Source: Burkholderiales bacterium RIFCSPLOWO2_02_FULL_57_36 (GTDB lineage: Bacteria; Pseudomonadota; Gammaproteobacteria; Burkholderiales; Burkholderiaceae_D). Taken from it: 64,000 nucleotides of DNA. Position 1 is the first letter of the stretch. Every line of letters begins with the position of its first letter. The translations under genes and the position numbers were made by a program. The stretch is taken from NCBI GenBank assembly GCA_001770855.1, contig MESE01000090.1, forward strand, positions 27,486 to 91,485, in the 5' to 3' direction. Under the pieces are notes generated by a model. It had not been told where the DNA came from, searched no databases, and worked only from the letters and a program-made list of their open reading frames with translations. Shown here piece after piece: positions 47,995 through 57,296 of the stretch.

Positions 47995-49452
47995 TCAGCT
48001 TTTCAGGGTGCTGCTTGCGTCGCCGGACAGGATGCCTTGATAGTGTGTCAACCGTTCGCCGATGGTAATGGTGTCGGCTGTGATGTCGAAGAAGCGGATA
48101 TCCTTGCTATGCGCACTGGCGCGTATTTTCACAACCGAGATCACGCGCCTGAACTGGCCGTCGATTTCGACGTAGCGCTGCACAATGATCGCATCCGCGA
48201 GGAAAGCATTGCCGTAGGAACTGAAGCGCAGATCGGTGTAGCGGTCTTCCAGTTCGGCCGTCATCAGCACGGTCACGCCGAGGCCGGTCAGCACCGCGAT
48301 CATCCGGTACAGCGATTCACGAAAGTTTTCACGAAATACCGGCGCCAGTGCAAGCTCGAATCCCGACAGCGAATCGATCACCACGCGCTTGGCCTTCATC
48401 CCGTTGATCATCTGCACCAAGTTATGCAAGGTTTCATCGATCGACAAATCCAGCGCGCGCGTATCGATCAAGCCGACCTTGCCGCTTTCAATCAGCTCGT
48501 TGAGCTGATGACTGAGCAACTGATTCGGGCTTTTTTCAAATGCCGCGATCACGCCCGGTTCACCCTGACGCACACCTTCGGCCAGAAACTGGGTCGCCAG
48601 TATCGATTTTCCCGAACCGGACGGCCCAACCGACAGCAGCGAATAGGCGATCGGCACGCCGCCGCCCATCATCTCATCCAGCGCGGGTACGCCCGTCGAC
48701 AGGCGCTGGTCGCCGGCTATCGTGAGTTTTCCGATGTTACCCGGAGGGAGAAGCGTACGCGGAAAAATCTCGATGCCGCCATCACTGATGCGGAAGGTGT
48801 GCATGCCCGGACTTTGCGCTTGGCCGCGCATCTTGACGACCTGCATCTTGCGCACCATGGAGTCGCGGTGAAGATGCTGCGACAGCCACAGGATACCGTC
48901 GGCAATCGTAAACACCGGGCTGGATTCCGCTTCGGGCGCCAGATATTCACCGATCAGGAAAGTGGTCGCCTGCCAGCCGGTCATCTGCATGCCTAGCTGC
49001 TGCACGAAGTGCTGCAGATCGGATACATCTCCCGGCACCGCTTTCGACGATTGCACGACCGAGCGGAACGAATCGACGAATACCAGGCTCGGCGAAAAAT
49101 TTTGCACTTCCTCGGTGATGCGCGCCAGCACCCGGTCAAGATTGCCGTCCAGCAGGTCCGCGGCGAGGTTGACGAACTTGATCGATTGGTTGACCTTGGC
49201 GACATCGAAGAACGGGAATTGCTGCTGGTAGCGCAGCATCTTCAATGGCGATTCGCCCAGAACCGTGAAGAACAGCGCCCGGCGATCCGGATTTGCCAGT
49301 GAAAACATGATCTGGTGCGCCAGCGTTGTCTTGCCGCTACCCGGCGTGCCGGCAATCAGGTTGAACGAATATTCCGGAAGCCCGCCGCCCAGCAAGTCGT
49401 CCAAACCAGGCACGCCTGTTGCCAAACGGCGTATGGTTACTTTGTTACTCAT
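47995..49452 (-). CDS. KaiC-like double RecA-fold ATPase
   Basis: A 485-residue protein with two KaiC domains. Each has a Walker A: GTPGSGKT (residues 35-42) and GPSGSGKS (about 275-282). Acidic residues follow in VLGES and AAFEKSP, and Walker B type strands SLVFVDSF and RVVIDSLSG. KaiC-like proteins outside cyanobacteria act in signalling rather than a clock; no kaiA or kaiB is present. It overlaps the upstream small gene by 8 bases (AAAGGA serves its start), so the pair is made together. Confidence 0.9.
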   Translation of the reverse strand: MSNKVTIRRLATGVPGLDDLLGGGLPEYSFNLIAGTPGSGKTTLAHQIMFSLANPDRRALFFTVLGESPLKMLRYQQQFPFFDVAKVNQSIKFVNLAADLLDGNLDRVLARITEEVQNFSPSLVFVDSFRSVVQSSKAVPGDVSDLQHFVQQLGMQMTGWQATTFLIGEYLAPEAESSPVFTIADGILWLSQHLHRDSMVRKMQVVKMRGQAQSPGMHTFRISDGGIEIFPRTLLPPGNIGKLTIAGDQRLSTGVPALDEMMGGGVPIAYSLLSVGPSGSGKSILATQFLAEGVRQGEPGVIAAFEKSPNQLLSHQLNELIESGKVGLIDTRALDLSIDETLHNLVQMINGMKAKRVVIDSLSGFELALAPVFRENFRESLYRMIAVLTGLGVTVLMTAELEDRYTDLRFSSYGNAFLADAIIVQRYVEIDGQFRRVISVVKIRASAHSKDIRFFDITADTITIGERLTHYQGILSGDASSTLKS

Positions 49453-49867
49453 TATCGGAGTCCTTTACTGCTATATCCAAAGCATCATCGCCCCAGGCGG
49501 CGCGCAGAATACTGGTGGTCAACGATTCGCCGATCAAAGTGACCAGTATGTCGATGAAAGTGATCAGCAAGGCAATGCTCGCTTCACTGGCTTCCGTAAA
49601 ATCCCGTCCTTCGAGACTTGTTTGCAAACCGGCGAATCGGGAACCGGCCTGTTGCGACGGATAACCGGCCGCAAGCCAAGGAAACGTCACGACGGCAAGA
49701 TGAAGGCTTCTTGAATAGAGGGAATCAAAACCGCCTTGACCGATGATGGCGACAAGTTCGGAGGCGAGCCGCTCCCACAAGGAAATGCTGACGCTTGCTA
49801 TCGCGTCAGGCCGTTGCAGAACACATCTTCTAATTATTTGGTGCCGTGGCGTATCGGTCTTTGCCAT
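49445..49867 (-). CDS. small partner of the KaiC-like protein, unknown
   Basis: A 140-residue protein with no recognised family. The N-terminal 25 residues are basic, followed by ASVSISLWERLASELVAIIGQGGFDSLYSRSLHLAVVTFPWL; the C-terminal half has a hydrophobic helix ALLITFIDILVTLIGESL. The 8-base overlap with the KaiC-like gene strongly suggests that it works with it. It is unlike KaiB, which is a thioredoxin-fold protein of about 100 residues. Confidence 0.65.
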   Translation of the reverse strand: MAKTDTPRHQIIRRCVLQRPDAIASVSISLWERLASELVAIIGQGGFDSLYSRSLHLAVVTFPWLAAGYPSQQAGSRFAGLQTSLEGRDFTEASEASIALLITFIDILVTLIGESLTTSILRAAWGDDALDIAVKDSDNE

Positions 49868-49972
49868 AAATTAATTTGTAATTGCAGTGCGACAACCGGC
49901 TGAAGGGTGATCTTATCCGCGCGAATGAGGACCGCCACTTGACCGGGTTAGTACGATTCAGCAACCATCAAG

Positions 49973-51430
49973 TCATTGAGATTCATCTGCCGACGGCATC
50001 AGGCTTCTCAAGTTATCCATGGCAACCGGCTTCACCAGGTAATGATCGAAACCCGCCTCCGTTGCGCGGGTCCGGTTTTCCGGTCGATTATAACCTGTCA
50101 TTGCAATCAGGCAGGGCAAGGGTTTTGATAAATTCAGGCGCAATTGCTCCATGACTTCATAACCGTTCATTCCAGGCAAGCCGATATCGCAAATAATGAC
50201 GTCATATGTATTTTCTTGCGCCAATGCCAGCCCGCTGGGACCGTCAAGCGCCGACGTCATCAGGTGGCCTTCCTGCGCCAGGATATTATTCAACAGGCTG
50301 TTTGTGTCGGGGTTATCCTCGATCACCAGAATACGGCAGGTACGGCGCGGGATCTCGGTCGCCGGCGCGGTGCCATGGTGCGGCAGCCGTTTAGTGGAAA
50401 CCGGCAACTGTATCCTGAATTCGCTGCCGTAACCGGTGCCGTCGCTATGCACGTTGACGGTCCCGCCATGCATTTCCACGATGGTCCGTACCAGCGACAG
50501 CCCGATACCGAGCCCGCCTTCCGAGCGATCGAGGGAGCGCGGACCTTGCGTGAACAGGTCGAAAATGAATGGCTGAAGCTCCGGCGCAATTCCGACGCCG
50601 TTATCTTTAATCAGCACCGTGACCGTATTGGCCAGCCGGGAAGCCGACACGGTAATGCGGCCGTGTTCCTGCGTGAATTTGGTGGCATTGATCAACAGGT
50701 TGGAAAACGCCTGCGTCAGCCTCACCAGATCGCCATCGACGACGATTCGATTCGACTGCATGTCGATGGGTAGTTCGATACTCAGGTCAAGCCGCAGGTC
50801 AACCGATATTTGCTGATGCCGTTTGTCGGCAAATGGCTGACTGCTTTCAACGGCGCCATCGATGACTTCGGACAGCAGCAGCGCGTGCTTGTGAAGCGTG
50901 ATCTTTCCGGTCCTGACGCGCGACGCATCCAGCAAGTCGTCCACCAGGTGCTTCATATTGTTTACCTGGCGGTCGATGATCGCGTGGAGATCGGGCAGCG
51001 CCGGATGCGCATCCTTGATGCTTCCAAGGTGTTCGTTCGCCATTGCGATCGGCGCCAGCGGGTTGCGCAACTCGTGCGCCAGCATGCCCAGAAATTCTTC
51101 CTGGCGGCTGTTGAGCGCCTCCGCCACAGCCTGCATGTCCCGCGCATCGAACGTCGCGATCACCAGGTTCTGATTGGCTGCACGCAATTGCAAAACAAGA
51201 TCGTCGCGGCCGATACTGTCTTTTGCAACTTCACGCAGCGCGCCCACCTGGGCCAGCAGGTCGGCTATCTGGTTCCTGAAATATTCCGTCTGCCGGTCAA
51301 CCTGCACCAGAAGCGCGGCCATTGTGTTTTCGAGCTGCGCTACATCGCCGGACTGCGGGTCCGATTTCACGCCGTCGTCTTTAACGGATGAGTTTGGTAA
51401 GGCATCGGTCTGGTTCTGGTTGGGAATCAT
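49973..51430 (-). CDS. hybrid histidine kinase with receiver domain
   Basis: A 485-residue cytoplasmic kinase. A coiled-coil lead (residues 30-110) precedes the H box FLGMLAHELRNPLAPI (His about residue 119), the ATP site with NLLINATKF, DNGVGIAPE and GGLGIGLSLV, and a receiver (about 360-480) with EDN, the phospho-Asp in DVIICDIGLPGMNG and a Lys in LVKP. There is no membrane helix or input domain, so the signal must come through the coiled coil or a partner. Likely the same system as the KaiC-like pair. Confidence 0.9.
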   Translation of the reverse strand: MIPNQNQTDALPNSSVKDDGVKSDPQSGDVAQLENTMAALLVQVDRQTEYFRNQIADLLAQVGALREVAKDSIGRDDLVLQLRAANQNLVIATFDARDMQAVAEALNSRQEEFLGMLAHELRNPLAPIAMANEHLGSIKDAHPALPDLHAIIDRQVNNMKHLVDDLLDASRVRTGKITLHKHALLLSEVIDGAVESSQPFADKRHQQISVDLRLDLSIELPIDMQSNRIVVDGDLVRLTQAFSNLLINATKFTQEHGRITVSASRLANTVTVLIKDNGVGIAPELQPFIFDLFTQGPRSLDRSEGGLGIGLSLVRTIVEMHGGTVNVHSDGTGYGSEFRIQLPVSTKRLPHHGTAPATEIPRRTCRILVIEDNPDTNSLLNNILAQEGHLMTSALDGPSGLALAQENTYDVIICDIGLPGMNGYEVMEQLRLNLSKPLPCLIAMTGYNRPENRTRATEAGFDHYLVKPVAMDNLRSLMPSADESQ

Positions 51431-51656
51431 AAAAATCGGGGGACCTGTTGGATGTGCCGGACCCGGTTGAAATAGCGGGAGGCCGGATCGGCGTATGGTG
51501 CCCCCACCATACTCCCATTCAGATTTAAATGTCGTTTTTTACTTGAAATTAAGCCGGGCGGCTCATGATCGCGATGTTGGCGAAGCGGTCATGCGAGGAC
51601 GTGATCGAAGTCCCTCGATCAAAAAAGAATACCGGAAACAACTTGCCGCAGGCAGC

Positions 51657-54215
51657 TCAGGACTTGATGATTTCAGCGAGCAAGGCAATCAGTTTTGCCA
51701 TATCGACCGGCTTGACCAGATGGTGGTCGAACCCCGCGGCCAGGACTTTTTCACGCTCCTGCTCCTGGCCGTATCCGGTCACCGCAATCAGTACGGCCCG
51801 GGCCGTTTCCGATTGGGCGCGCAGGCGGCGCGCCAGTTCATTGCCGTCCAGATCCGGCAATCCGATATCGAGCAGGCATACATCGGGCGGCTCGATCCGC
51901 GCTCGTTCCAGCGCTCGCCGCGATCCATGCTCAACCAGCACCTGGTGCCCCAAAGCTTCCAGAAACATCGCCAGCATCTGCGCCGCGTCAGCGTTGTCGT
52001 CAACGATCAGGAGCCGCAACGTGCCGGCCGGGGTTGGCATGCTTGCATCGCTTTGCCTGCGCTCGGATAAATCGCCTGATTCGAACAGACGCGGCAGGTA
52101 AACGGTAAAGCGGCTCCCCTTGCCCAAGCCTTCGCTAAAGCATGCAACCTTTCCGTCATGCAGTTCGGTCAGGCTTTTCACCAGCGCCAATCCCAGACCC
52201 AGACCGCCTTGCGAACGATCGGAAGATCTCTCTGCCTGCGCAAAAAGATCAAACACGCGCGGCTGCAGTTCCTGCGCGATGCCGATCCCGTCGTCCTGAA
52301 CGGCCAGCACGACGTGGCCGTCGTCGGCTTCCATCTGCAACAGAATATTGCCGCCTTCCGGTGTGTATCTGGCTGCGTTGTTCAACAGATTGGTCAGTAT
52401 CTGCACCAGCCGTTTCTGGTCGCCCGCAACATGGATGGATTCATGCGGCAGATGCAAGGCCAGATGATGACGCCTGGTCTCCATGATCGGGCGAACCTGC
52501 TCAACCGCATTGGACACGATGCTTTTCAAGTCTTGCGGGGTTTGGTCTATATGCACCAGGCCCCTGGTCACCCGCGACACGTCAAGCAGGTCATCGACCA
52601 GGCCGGTCATGTGCCGCACCTGCCGTGTAATGATTTCGCTGGTTTGCTTCAAGCTGGCGCCATCCATCTGAACCATTCCCATGATCTCCGCGGCCGCACT
52701 GATCGGCGCCAGCGGATTTCGCAGTTCGTGCGCCAGCATTGCCAGAAACTCGTCCTTGCGCTGATCTGCCTGCCGAAGCGCGGCCTCCGCACGAGAGCGC
52801 TCGACCGCATTCCAGGTCCGTTCGGCGGCATCTTCAATCAAGAGTATTTCTTCATTGCGCCATTCCCGCGGCTTGCTGTGGTTGATGAACAGCGACGCGA
52901 TCAATGCGCCGTCCCGGTTCAGTGGGACGACCACTGCGGAATGGACGTTCAGCGCTTCAAAAGTCGGCCAGGTGTCCGGGCCCGATGTGCGCGGATCCTC
53001 GGCCAGATTGCTGCAAATCCAGGTGGCGCCACGCTCCAGCGAAGCAAAATTTTTCAGTCCGAAGCTTGCGGTCGGATATGTGCCCTTGAGTTCGGCGACT
53101 GTTCCGTCGACATAGTTCGAGTGGTAGGTGACTCTTTGAGTCTCAATGTCATACTCGCCGTAGAGCACGCGGCACACATTCAAATATCGCCCCACAAGCG
53201 CACTGGTCTTGGAAAAAATCTCCCATGGATCGGATGAGCTGCGCAACAGGTCCGCCAGCTGGAGCTGAAATGCCTGCCGCCCTTCGGCCGCTTCAAGGCG
53301 CTGTACCTTTTCAGCCAACTCCCGGTTGAGCCGTGCCAGTTCCTGCTGTATCTGGTGCTGCTCGGTGACGTCGCTGCCTTCAATGAAGATGCCGGTAACG
53401 TTGCCATCGACCTCGATGATCGGCTGGAAAACGAAATTGACAAATCGTTCTACCGGTTCGCCATCCGGATCGCGTTGCAGTTTGACCGGCAAACCGTGCC
53501 CGACAGACCGCGATCCGCTTGCATAGACACGGTCCAGCATTTCGAAATAACCCTGGCCTTCGACTTCCGGTACCGCGTCCCGTACCGTCTTGCCGATCAG
53601 GTTTTGCCGTCCCATCAGTTGAAGATATGCGGCGTTGACCAATTCATAAACATGTTCCTGTCCCCGAACCACGGCCATGAAACCGGGCGCCTGTTCAAAC
53701 AAACGATGAAGTTGTTCATTTGCGTCACCTTGACGGCGTTCGGCAAGCACGCGTCCCGTGGTTTCCATGCAGGTGGTGAAAATGCCGGCCACGCTGCCGT
53801 CGTCTTCGCGGATCGGCGTGAAAGAGAGTGTGAACCAGGCTCGTTCCGCACGTCCATGACGACACACCTGTAATTCAACGTTCTCTGAAAAAGTCGGCAC
53901 GCCGGTCAACGTGCGTTCAATCATGGGGCGCATATCCTGCTCGAGTTCCGGCCAGACCTCCCAATATGGACGGGTTAGCGCCGCAGGATGTTTTACGTCA
54001 ATGATTTCGGCATATGCATCGTTGTACAGCAGACGAAGTTCCGACCCCCAGAGCAGTCGCATGGGCAGGTTTGAATCGAGCATCAATGCAAACGTTGCCC
54101 TGAGCGCGCTGGGCCACTCCCCGGGAGGCCCGATCGGAAACCCGGACCAGTCATGCGCCTGCAATAGCGCCTTTACTTCCCCGTTGCTGGAAAAAGAATG
54201 ATGGTCGCGTGACAT
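51657..54215 (-). CDS. PAS-PAS-GAF hybrid histidine kinase with receiver
   Basis: An 852-residue cytoplasmic kinase. Order: PAS-like (about 1-155, with WGSELRLLYNDAYAEI), PAS (about 160-290, LFEQAPGFMAVVRGQEHVYELVNAAY), GAF (about 320-470), H box FLAMLAHELRNPLAPI (about 495), ATPase domain (NLLNNAARYT, QDDGIGIA, GGLGLGLALV), and a C-terminal receiver with DVCLLDIGLPDLDG. The GAF holds VVVPLNRDGALIASLFINHS and could bind a small molecule or light-absorbing group, but no chromophore Cys is evident. Both kinases share the H box and receiver wording, so they are recent paralogues. Confidence 0.9.
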   Translation of the reverse strand: MSRDHHSFSSNGEVKALLQAHDWSGFPIGPPGEWPSALRATFALMLDSNLPMRLLWGSELRLLYNDAYAEIIDVKHPAALTRPYWEVWPELEQDMRPMIERTLTGVPTFSENVELQVCRHGRAERAWFTLSFTPIREDDGSVAGIFTTCMETTGRVLAERRQGDANEQLHRLFEQAPGFMAVVRGQEHVYELVNAAYLQLMGRQNLIGKTVRDAVPEVEGQGYFEMLDRVYASGSRSVGHGLPVKLQRDPDGEPVERFVNFVFQPIIEVDGNVTGIFIEGSDVTEQHQIQQELARLNRELAEKVQRLEAAEGRQAFQLQLADLLRSSSDPWEIFSKTSALVGRYLNVCRVLYGEYDIETQRVTYHSNYVDGTVAELKGTYPTASFGLKNFASLERGATWICSNLAEDPRTSGPDTWPTFEALNVHSAVVVPLNRDGALIASLFINHSKPREWRNEEILLIEDAAERTWNAVERSRAEAALRQADQRKDEFLAMLAHELRNPLAPISAAAEIMGMVQMDGASLKQTSEIITRQVRHMTGLVDDLLDVSRVTRGLVHIDQTPQDLKSIVSNAVEQVRPIMETRRHHLALHLPHESIHVAGDQKRLVQILTNLLNNAARYTPEGGNILLQMEADDGHVVLAVQDDGIGIAQELQPRVFDLFAQAERSSDRSQGGLGLGLALVKSLTELHDGKVACFSEGLGKGSRFTVYLPRLFESGDLSERRQSDASMPTPAGTLRLLIVDDNADAAQMLAMFLEALGHQVLVEHGSRRALERARIEPPDVCLLDIGLPDLDGNELARRLRAQSETARAVLIAVTGYGQEQEREKVLAAGFDHHLVKPVDMAKLIALLAEIIKS

Positions 54216-54318
54216 ATGAAAGTGTCGTTTCGATTTGGCTGTCGATGAATCTTACCTGCTTTGCAAAACACAATGGGGATGAGCATTGAAATTCTTGGCT
54301 GCGAACAGTCCGAACCTC

Positions 54319-54735
54319 TTAAACGAGTTGACGAATAATTTGCCTGAGCCTTTCGTAGGCCTCCGGCTCGCCCGCCGTGTTTGTTACCTCGAAAAGATCG
54401 ATGAATCCACTTGCACCCAATACGGTGGCAGCCATTTGGACGCTGTTCAGAATTGCCGGAGAGAAGATATTCTTGCTTTCAACAATTGAATAAAAAGGGA
54501 TGGACCGTGTCATGGGGCTGGTTTTGGCATGACGCAACAGATCGAAAATCATGCCGCGGTCAAAACGCAGTCCGCACAGGATTACCGAAATGGATGCATC
54601 CAGCCTCAGGCGCGCCTCTTTAAGACTATGGCAGAGTACCGCGTCGAACTCGAACCCGAGGGCATCGAAAATTTCAGCGACATCTTCCTGTCTAACCGCC
54701 ACAAGAATTCTACTTGCCGACCGTTTTGATTTCAT
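54319..54735 (-). CDS. degenerate receiver-like protein
   Basis: A 138-residue protein with receiver-fold topology: ILVAVRQEDVAEIFDALGF, then VILCGLRFDRGMIFDLLRHAK, then IPFYSIVESKN. The acidic pair and phospho-Asp of true receivers are missing at the expected places (VILCGLRF instead of a DxxLPD motif), so it is probably a pseudo-receiver that binds rather than accepts phosphate. It lies 103 bases upstream of the PAS-GAF kinase, same strand, and could regulate it. Confidence 0.6.
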   Translation of the reverse strand: MKSKRSASRILVAVRQEDVAEIFDALGFEFDAVLCHSLKEARLRLDASISVILCGLRFDRGMIFDLLRHAKTSPMTRSIPFYSIVESKNIFSPAILNSVQMAATVLGASGFIDLFEVTNTAGEPEAYERLRQIIRQLV

Positions 54736-55338
54736 TATTTTTGCTTTATTTTAAAAACAGGCTGTCGGCGCAATCCCGCAAAAAAACGATATCCGAAGCC
54801 TCTATCCAATGCGTGTTCCGAGGCATTAATACTTTCGTTAGAATACTGCCATGGAAAATTGTGCGGCGCAACATTACATTGCGAGAAATTAATAACTTAA
54901 ATGAAGCATCACCGCAACAATTCCGCGTGAGGTTGATTAATATCAACTCGAAGTAAAGTGGGAAATTCAACTTGTCATACTGAATGCTCAAAGCGGGGCA
55001 TGTATGAATACTCTGGAAGGAATGCTCTAGAAGCGTAGCGGCCGTATTTGCCGATGTGCAAGTGACTGGCATCAGGCCATTCGTTTGAATTGAGGAAGCT
55101 CTTTCTCTATTCCAGCCAGACGTTCCCTGGTGTCTTTCCATTCTAAAATCGCGCCGGATCGCTGCCCACGGACCTCTCGTCAAGGAACAATGGATTCGAT
55201 CCGCCATTGTCCCGGTCCGTACGATTCCGCAGTTTATTGACTCAATCCATAGCGCAGTTCTGAACCAGTTATGTAAATTGGGAACTAACCGCATTGAAGA
55301 AGGGGATTGTGCAACCTTTTAAAAAATCGAGGTTTGTT
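54736..55338. other. gene-free interval of about 600 bases
   Basis: No convincing gene, repeat or RNA was seen. One long open frame on the minus strand has no family resemblance and unusual composition and is not accepted. The part 54750-54960 is AT-rich. It likely holds the divergent promoters of the flanking genes. Confidence 0.45.
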
Positions 55339-55701
55339 ATGTCCAGGAAAACTTTTGCTTCTGGTGGTTCGACACAAGGCGAAATTGCCGATGAAAATGC
55401 CGGCACCGAAAACCTGTCCGCTTCACAGGGTAAAAGCATGTTCGACGAGCATAAGGGAAAGCTCGCTATCGGCGTTGCCGCGACGCTCGGCGTCATGATC
55501 TTTTACAACTGGCTGGAAAAACAGCTGGCCAAGGAAGACCCGGAGGCGCATGCCCGGCTGCAACGCTTGAAAGCGGTGGTAAGGGCTCGCGAAGCCAATC
55601 TCCGGGACGATGATATCGACGACCACGAGAACTTTGAAAACGCCGCCGCCTCGCAGGTCATGCGCTGCAAGGGAAACGATGGCGTCGCCGCGGCGAGCTG
55701 A
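55339..55701 (+). CDS. small single-helix membrane protein, unknown
   Basis: A 120-residue protein. A polar N-terminus (about 1-40) is followed by the membrane helix LAIGVAATLGVMIFYNWL (about 42-59) and a charged helical tail with EDPEAHARLQRLKAVVRAREANL. It looks like a stress-type membrane anchor, but no family is recognised. It converges on the CBS gene with 67 bases between. Confidence 0.6.
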   Translation: MSRKTFASGGSTQGEIADENAGTENLSASQGKSMFDEHKGKLAIGVAATLGVMIFYNWLEKQLAKEDPEAHARLQRLKAVVRAREANLRDDDIDDHENFENAAASQVMRCKGNDGVAAAS

Positions 55702-55768
55702 GCCACATTCGGGTATCGCTGAAAATTTTGCCGTGGCACCATCGCCGTGAATCACGAATGGTTCGTTT

Positions 55769-56215
55769 TCAGGAATTGAGTGGGGGCCGGTCCGGTTCCG
55801 CCGGAGTAGAAATCTTTTCCAGCGTCCTGTCCACTTCAGCAGAATGCTTGGTGGCCACATCGCCCAGGGATACGATGCCGATCAGATTCTGCGTCTCGCG
55901 GTCGACTACAGGCACTCTGCGGATTTGCCCATCCCGCATCTGTTCCATGACTTCATCGACCGGCTGATCTTCAAAGCAGGTTTTTACGCCGACGCTCATT
56001 ACGTCCCTAACCATCGTCTCTTCCGGCACATCCCCGGCCGATGTCGCCCGCACGGTGATATCCCGATCGGTCACCATGCCAATCAGCCTGGCGTCGTCGC
56101 ATACCGGTATCGCACCAACATTCAGCTCATCCATGAGCTGTGCCGCTTGCCGGATATTTTCCTGCGGTGAAATTGTCCTTACGTCGCGAGTCATGACTTC
56201 GGAAATCAATTGCAT
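55769..56215 (-). CDS. CBS-domain pair protein
   Basis: A 148-residue protein of two CBS domains: residues 1-60 (MTRDVRTISPQENIRQAAQLMDELNVGAIPV, MVTDRDI) and about 70-130 (MSVGVKTCFEDQPVDEVMEQMRD, RRVPVVD, IGIVSLGD). Such stand-alone pairs usually bind adenine nucleotides and sense energy state. ATG 56215 has GAGGAG six bases upstream, so the longer upstream reading is not used. Confidence 0.85.
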   Translation of the reverse strand: MQLISEVMTRDVRTISPQENIRQAAQLMDELNVGAIPVCDDARLIGMVTDRDITVRATSAGDVPEETMVRDVMSVGVKTCFEDQPVDEVMEQMRDGQIRRVPVVDRETQNLIGIVSLGDVATKHSAEVDRTLEKISTPAEPDRPPLNS

Positions 56216-56338
56216 TATGTACTCCTCGTTGAGAACGGCAGGCGGCGCGAGCTTATACGACGTGGTCGCCCGAGCCGCCACTCGCGAGCAGGCGAAAATC
56301 CATCGCCCATTTTGCGCAAGTTATTTCCAGCCGGCCGT

Positions 56339-57091
56339 TTAGCGGCCGAGTCCGCCTGACGGACTGGAGGTTGTTCCGGTGGAGCTTGAGCTTCCGCCCG
56401 GAACGGAAGTGGACCCGGGGCTATCCGTGCCCGAAGTGCCGCTCGTGCTGCCTGGAGTGCTACTCGTTGATCCGGTAGTGCCGGACGAACCGCTGGTTCC
56501 CGTTCCGGAAGTCCCGCTTGAAGTTCCGCTACTTGAATCGCTCGCACCGCTCGTGCCCGTCGCACCGGACGATCCGGCGGGAACGCAATCCGCGCTGGCC
56601 GTACCGGAAGTGGCACCCGTGCCAAGCGTCCCGGCGGAGCCCGTCGCACTGCTAGTGCCGGTTGTGTCGGTCGTACCTGTTGCACCGCTGGTTCCGCTTG
56701 TGCCGGTCGTACCTGTTGCACCGCTGGCGCCGGTCGTGCCTGTTGCACTGTCGGTTCCGCTAGTGTCTGCGCCCGTGCCGGTCGCACCGCCGGCAGCAGT
56801 AGTACCGGTTGTTCCCGTTGCGCCACTGGTGCCGGTCGAACGAACCATGCCTGGCGGACAATCCAGATTACTGGTTCCCGATGTTCCGCTGGTGCCCGAT
56901 GTGCTGTCGGCTCCTGACGAACCGCTCACTCCGGATGAACCGCTTGTTCCAATTGAGCTACCCGAACCCATGGAGCTGCTTGCGCCTGGCGTACTGGTAT
57001 CTGCCGTAGACCCGGTTGACGACGACTGCGCGAAAACCAGCCCGGCGGATCCTAAAAGTGCGATTAATAGCGTTGATGAAAATTTCTTCAT
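56339..57091 (-). CDS. secreted Gly/Ser/Thr-rich low-complexity protein
   Basis: A 250-residue protein with signal peptide MKKFSSTLLIALLGSAGLVFA and a mature part built almost only from Gly, Ser, Thr, Ala and Asp in irregular units such as GTSGATGTTGTS. A short Cys-containing part (DCPPGMVRSTG) interrupts it, and another Cys lies in ADCVPAG. It resembles disordered exported or envelope proteins. The repeats are coding, and codon degeneracy breaks exact DNA repeats. GGAGG precedes ATG 57091. Confidence 0.7.
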   Translation of the reverse strand: MKKFSSTLLIALLGSAGLVFAQSSSTGSTADTSTPGASSSMGSGSSIGTSGSSGVSGSSGADSTSGTSGTSGTSNLDCPPGMVRSTGTSGATGTTGTTAAGGATGTGADTSGTDSATGTTGASGATGTTGTSGTSGATGTTDTTGTSSATGSAGTLGTGATSGTASADCVPAGSSGATGTSGASDSSSGTSSGTSGTGTSGSSGTTGSTSSTPGSTSGTSGTDSPGSTSVPGGSSSSTGTTSSPSGGLGR

Positions 57092-57296
57092 ATTGCCTCC
57101 GTAAAAGACTGCAAAAATGCAGACCAGTGCATGCGCAAGGACTATGCCAAAACAAGAAAACCCGCACTCATTCAATTGAAAAGCCGCCTTGAACAGGCAT
57201 TCTTGACCAGGCGGAAAAATTTCTTGTGTCGAGACGGGTTCTATTTACAACGAATTGTAAGATTGAACAAAATCGTGTCGAGCAGCTTGCATTCAA

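Noticed and set aside
47995..49452. Circadian clock locus
   Set aside because: No kaiA or kaiB is present; the KaiC-like protein alone does not support a clock.
54746..55294. Open frame of 182 codons on the minus strand
   Set aside because: No family likeness, many Cys/His/Trp in odd places, no ribosome binding site, and no domain pattern; most likely chance.
56339..57091. CRISPR-like repeats
   Set aside because: The recurring GCACCG/GTGCC units are irregular, without spacers of constant length, and encode a continuous low-complexity protein.
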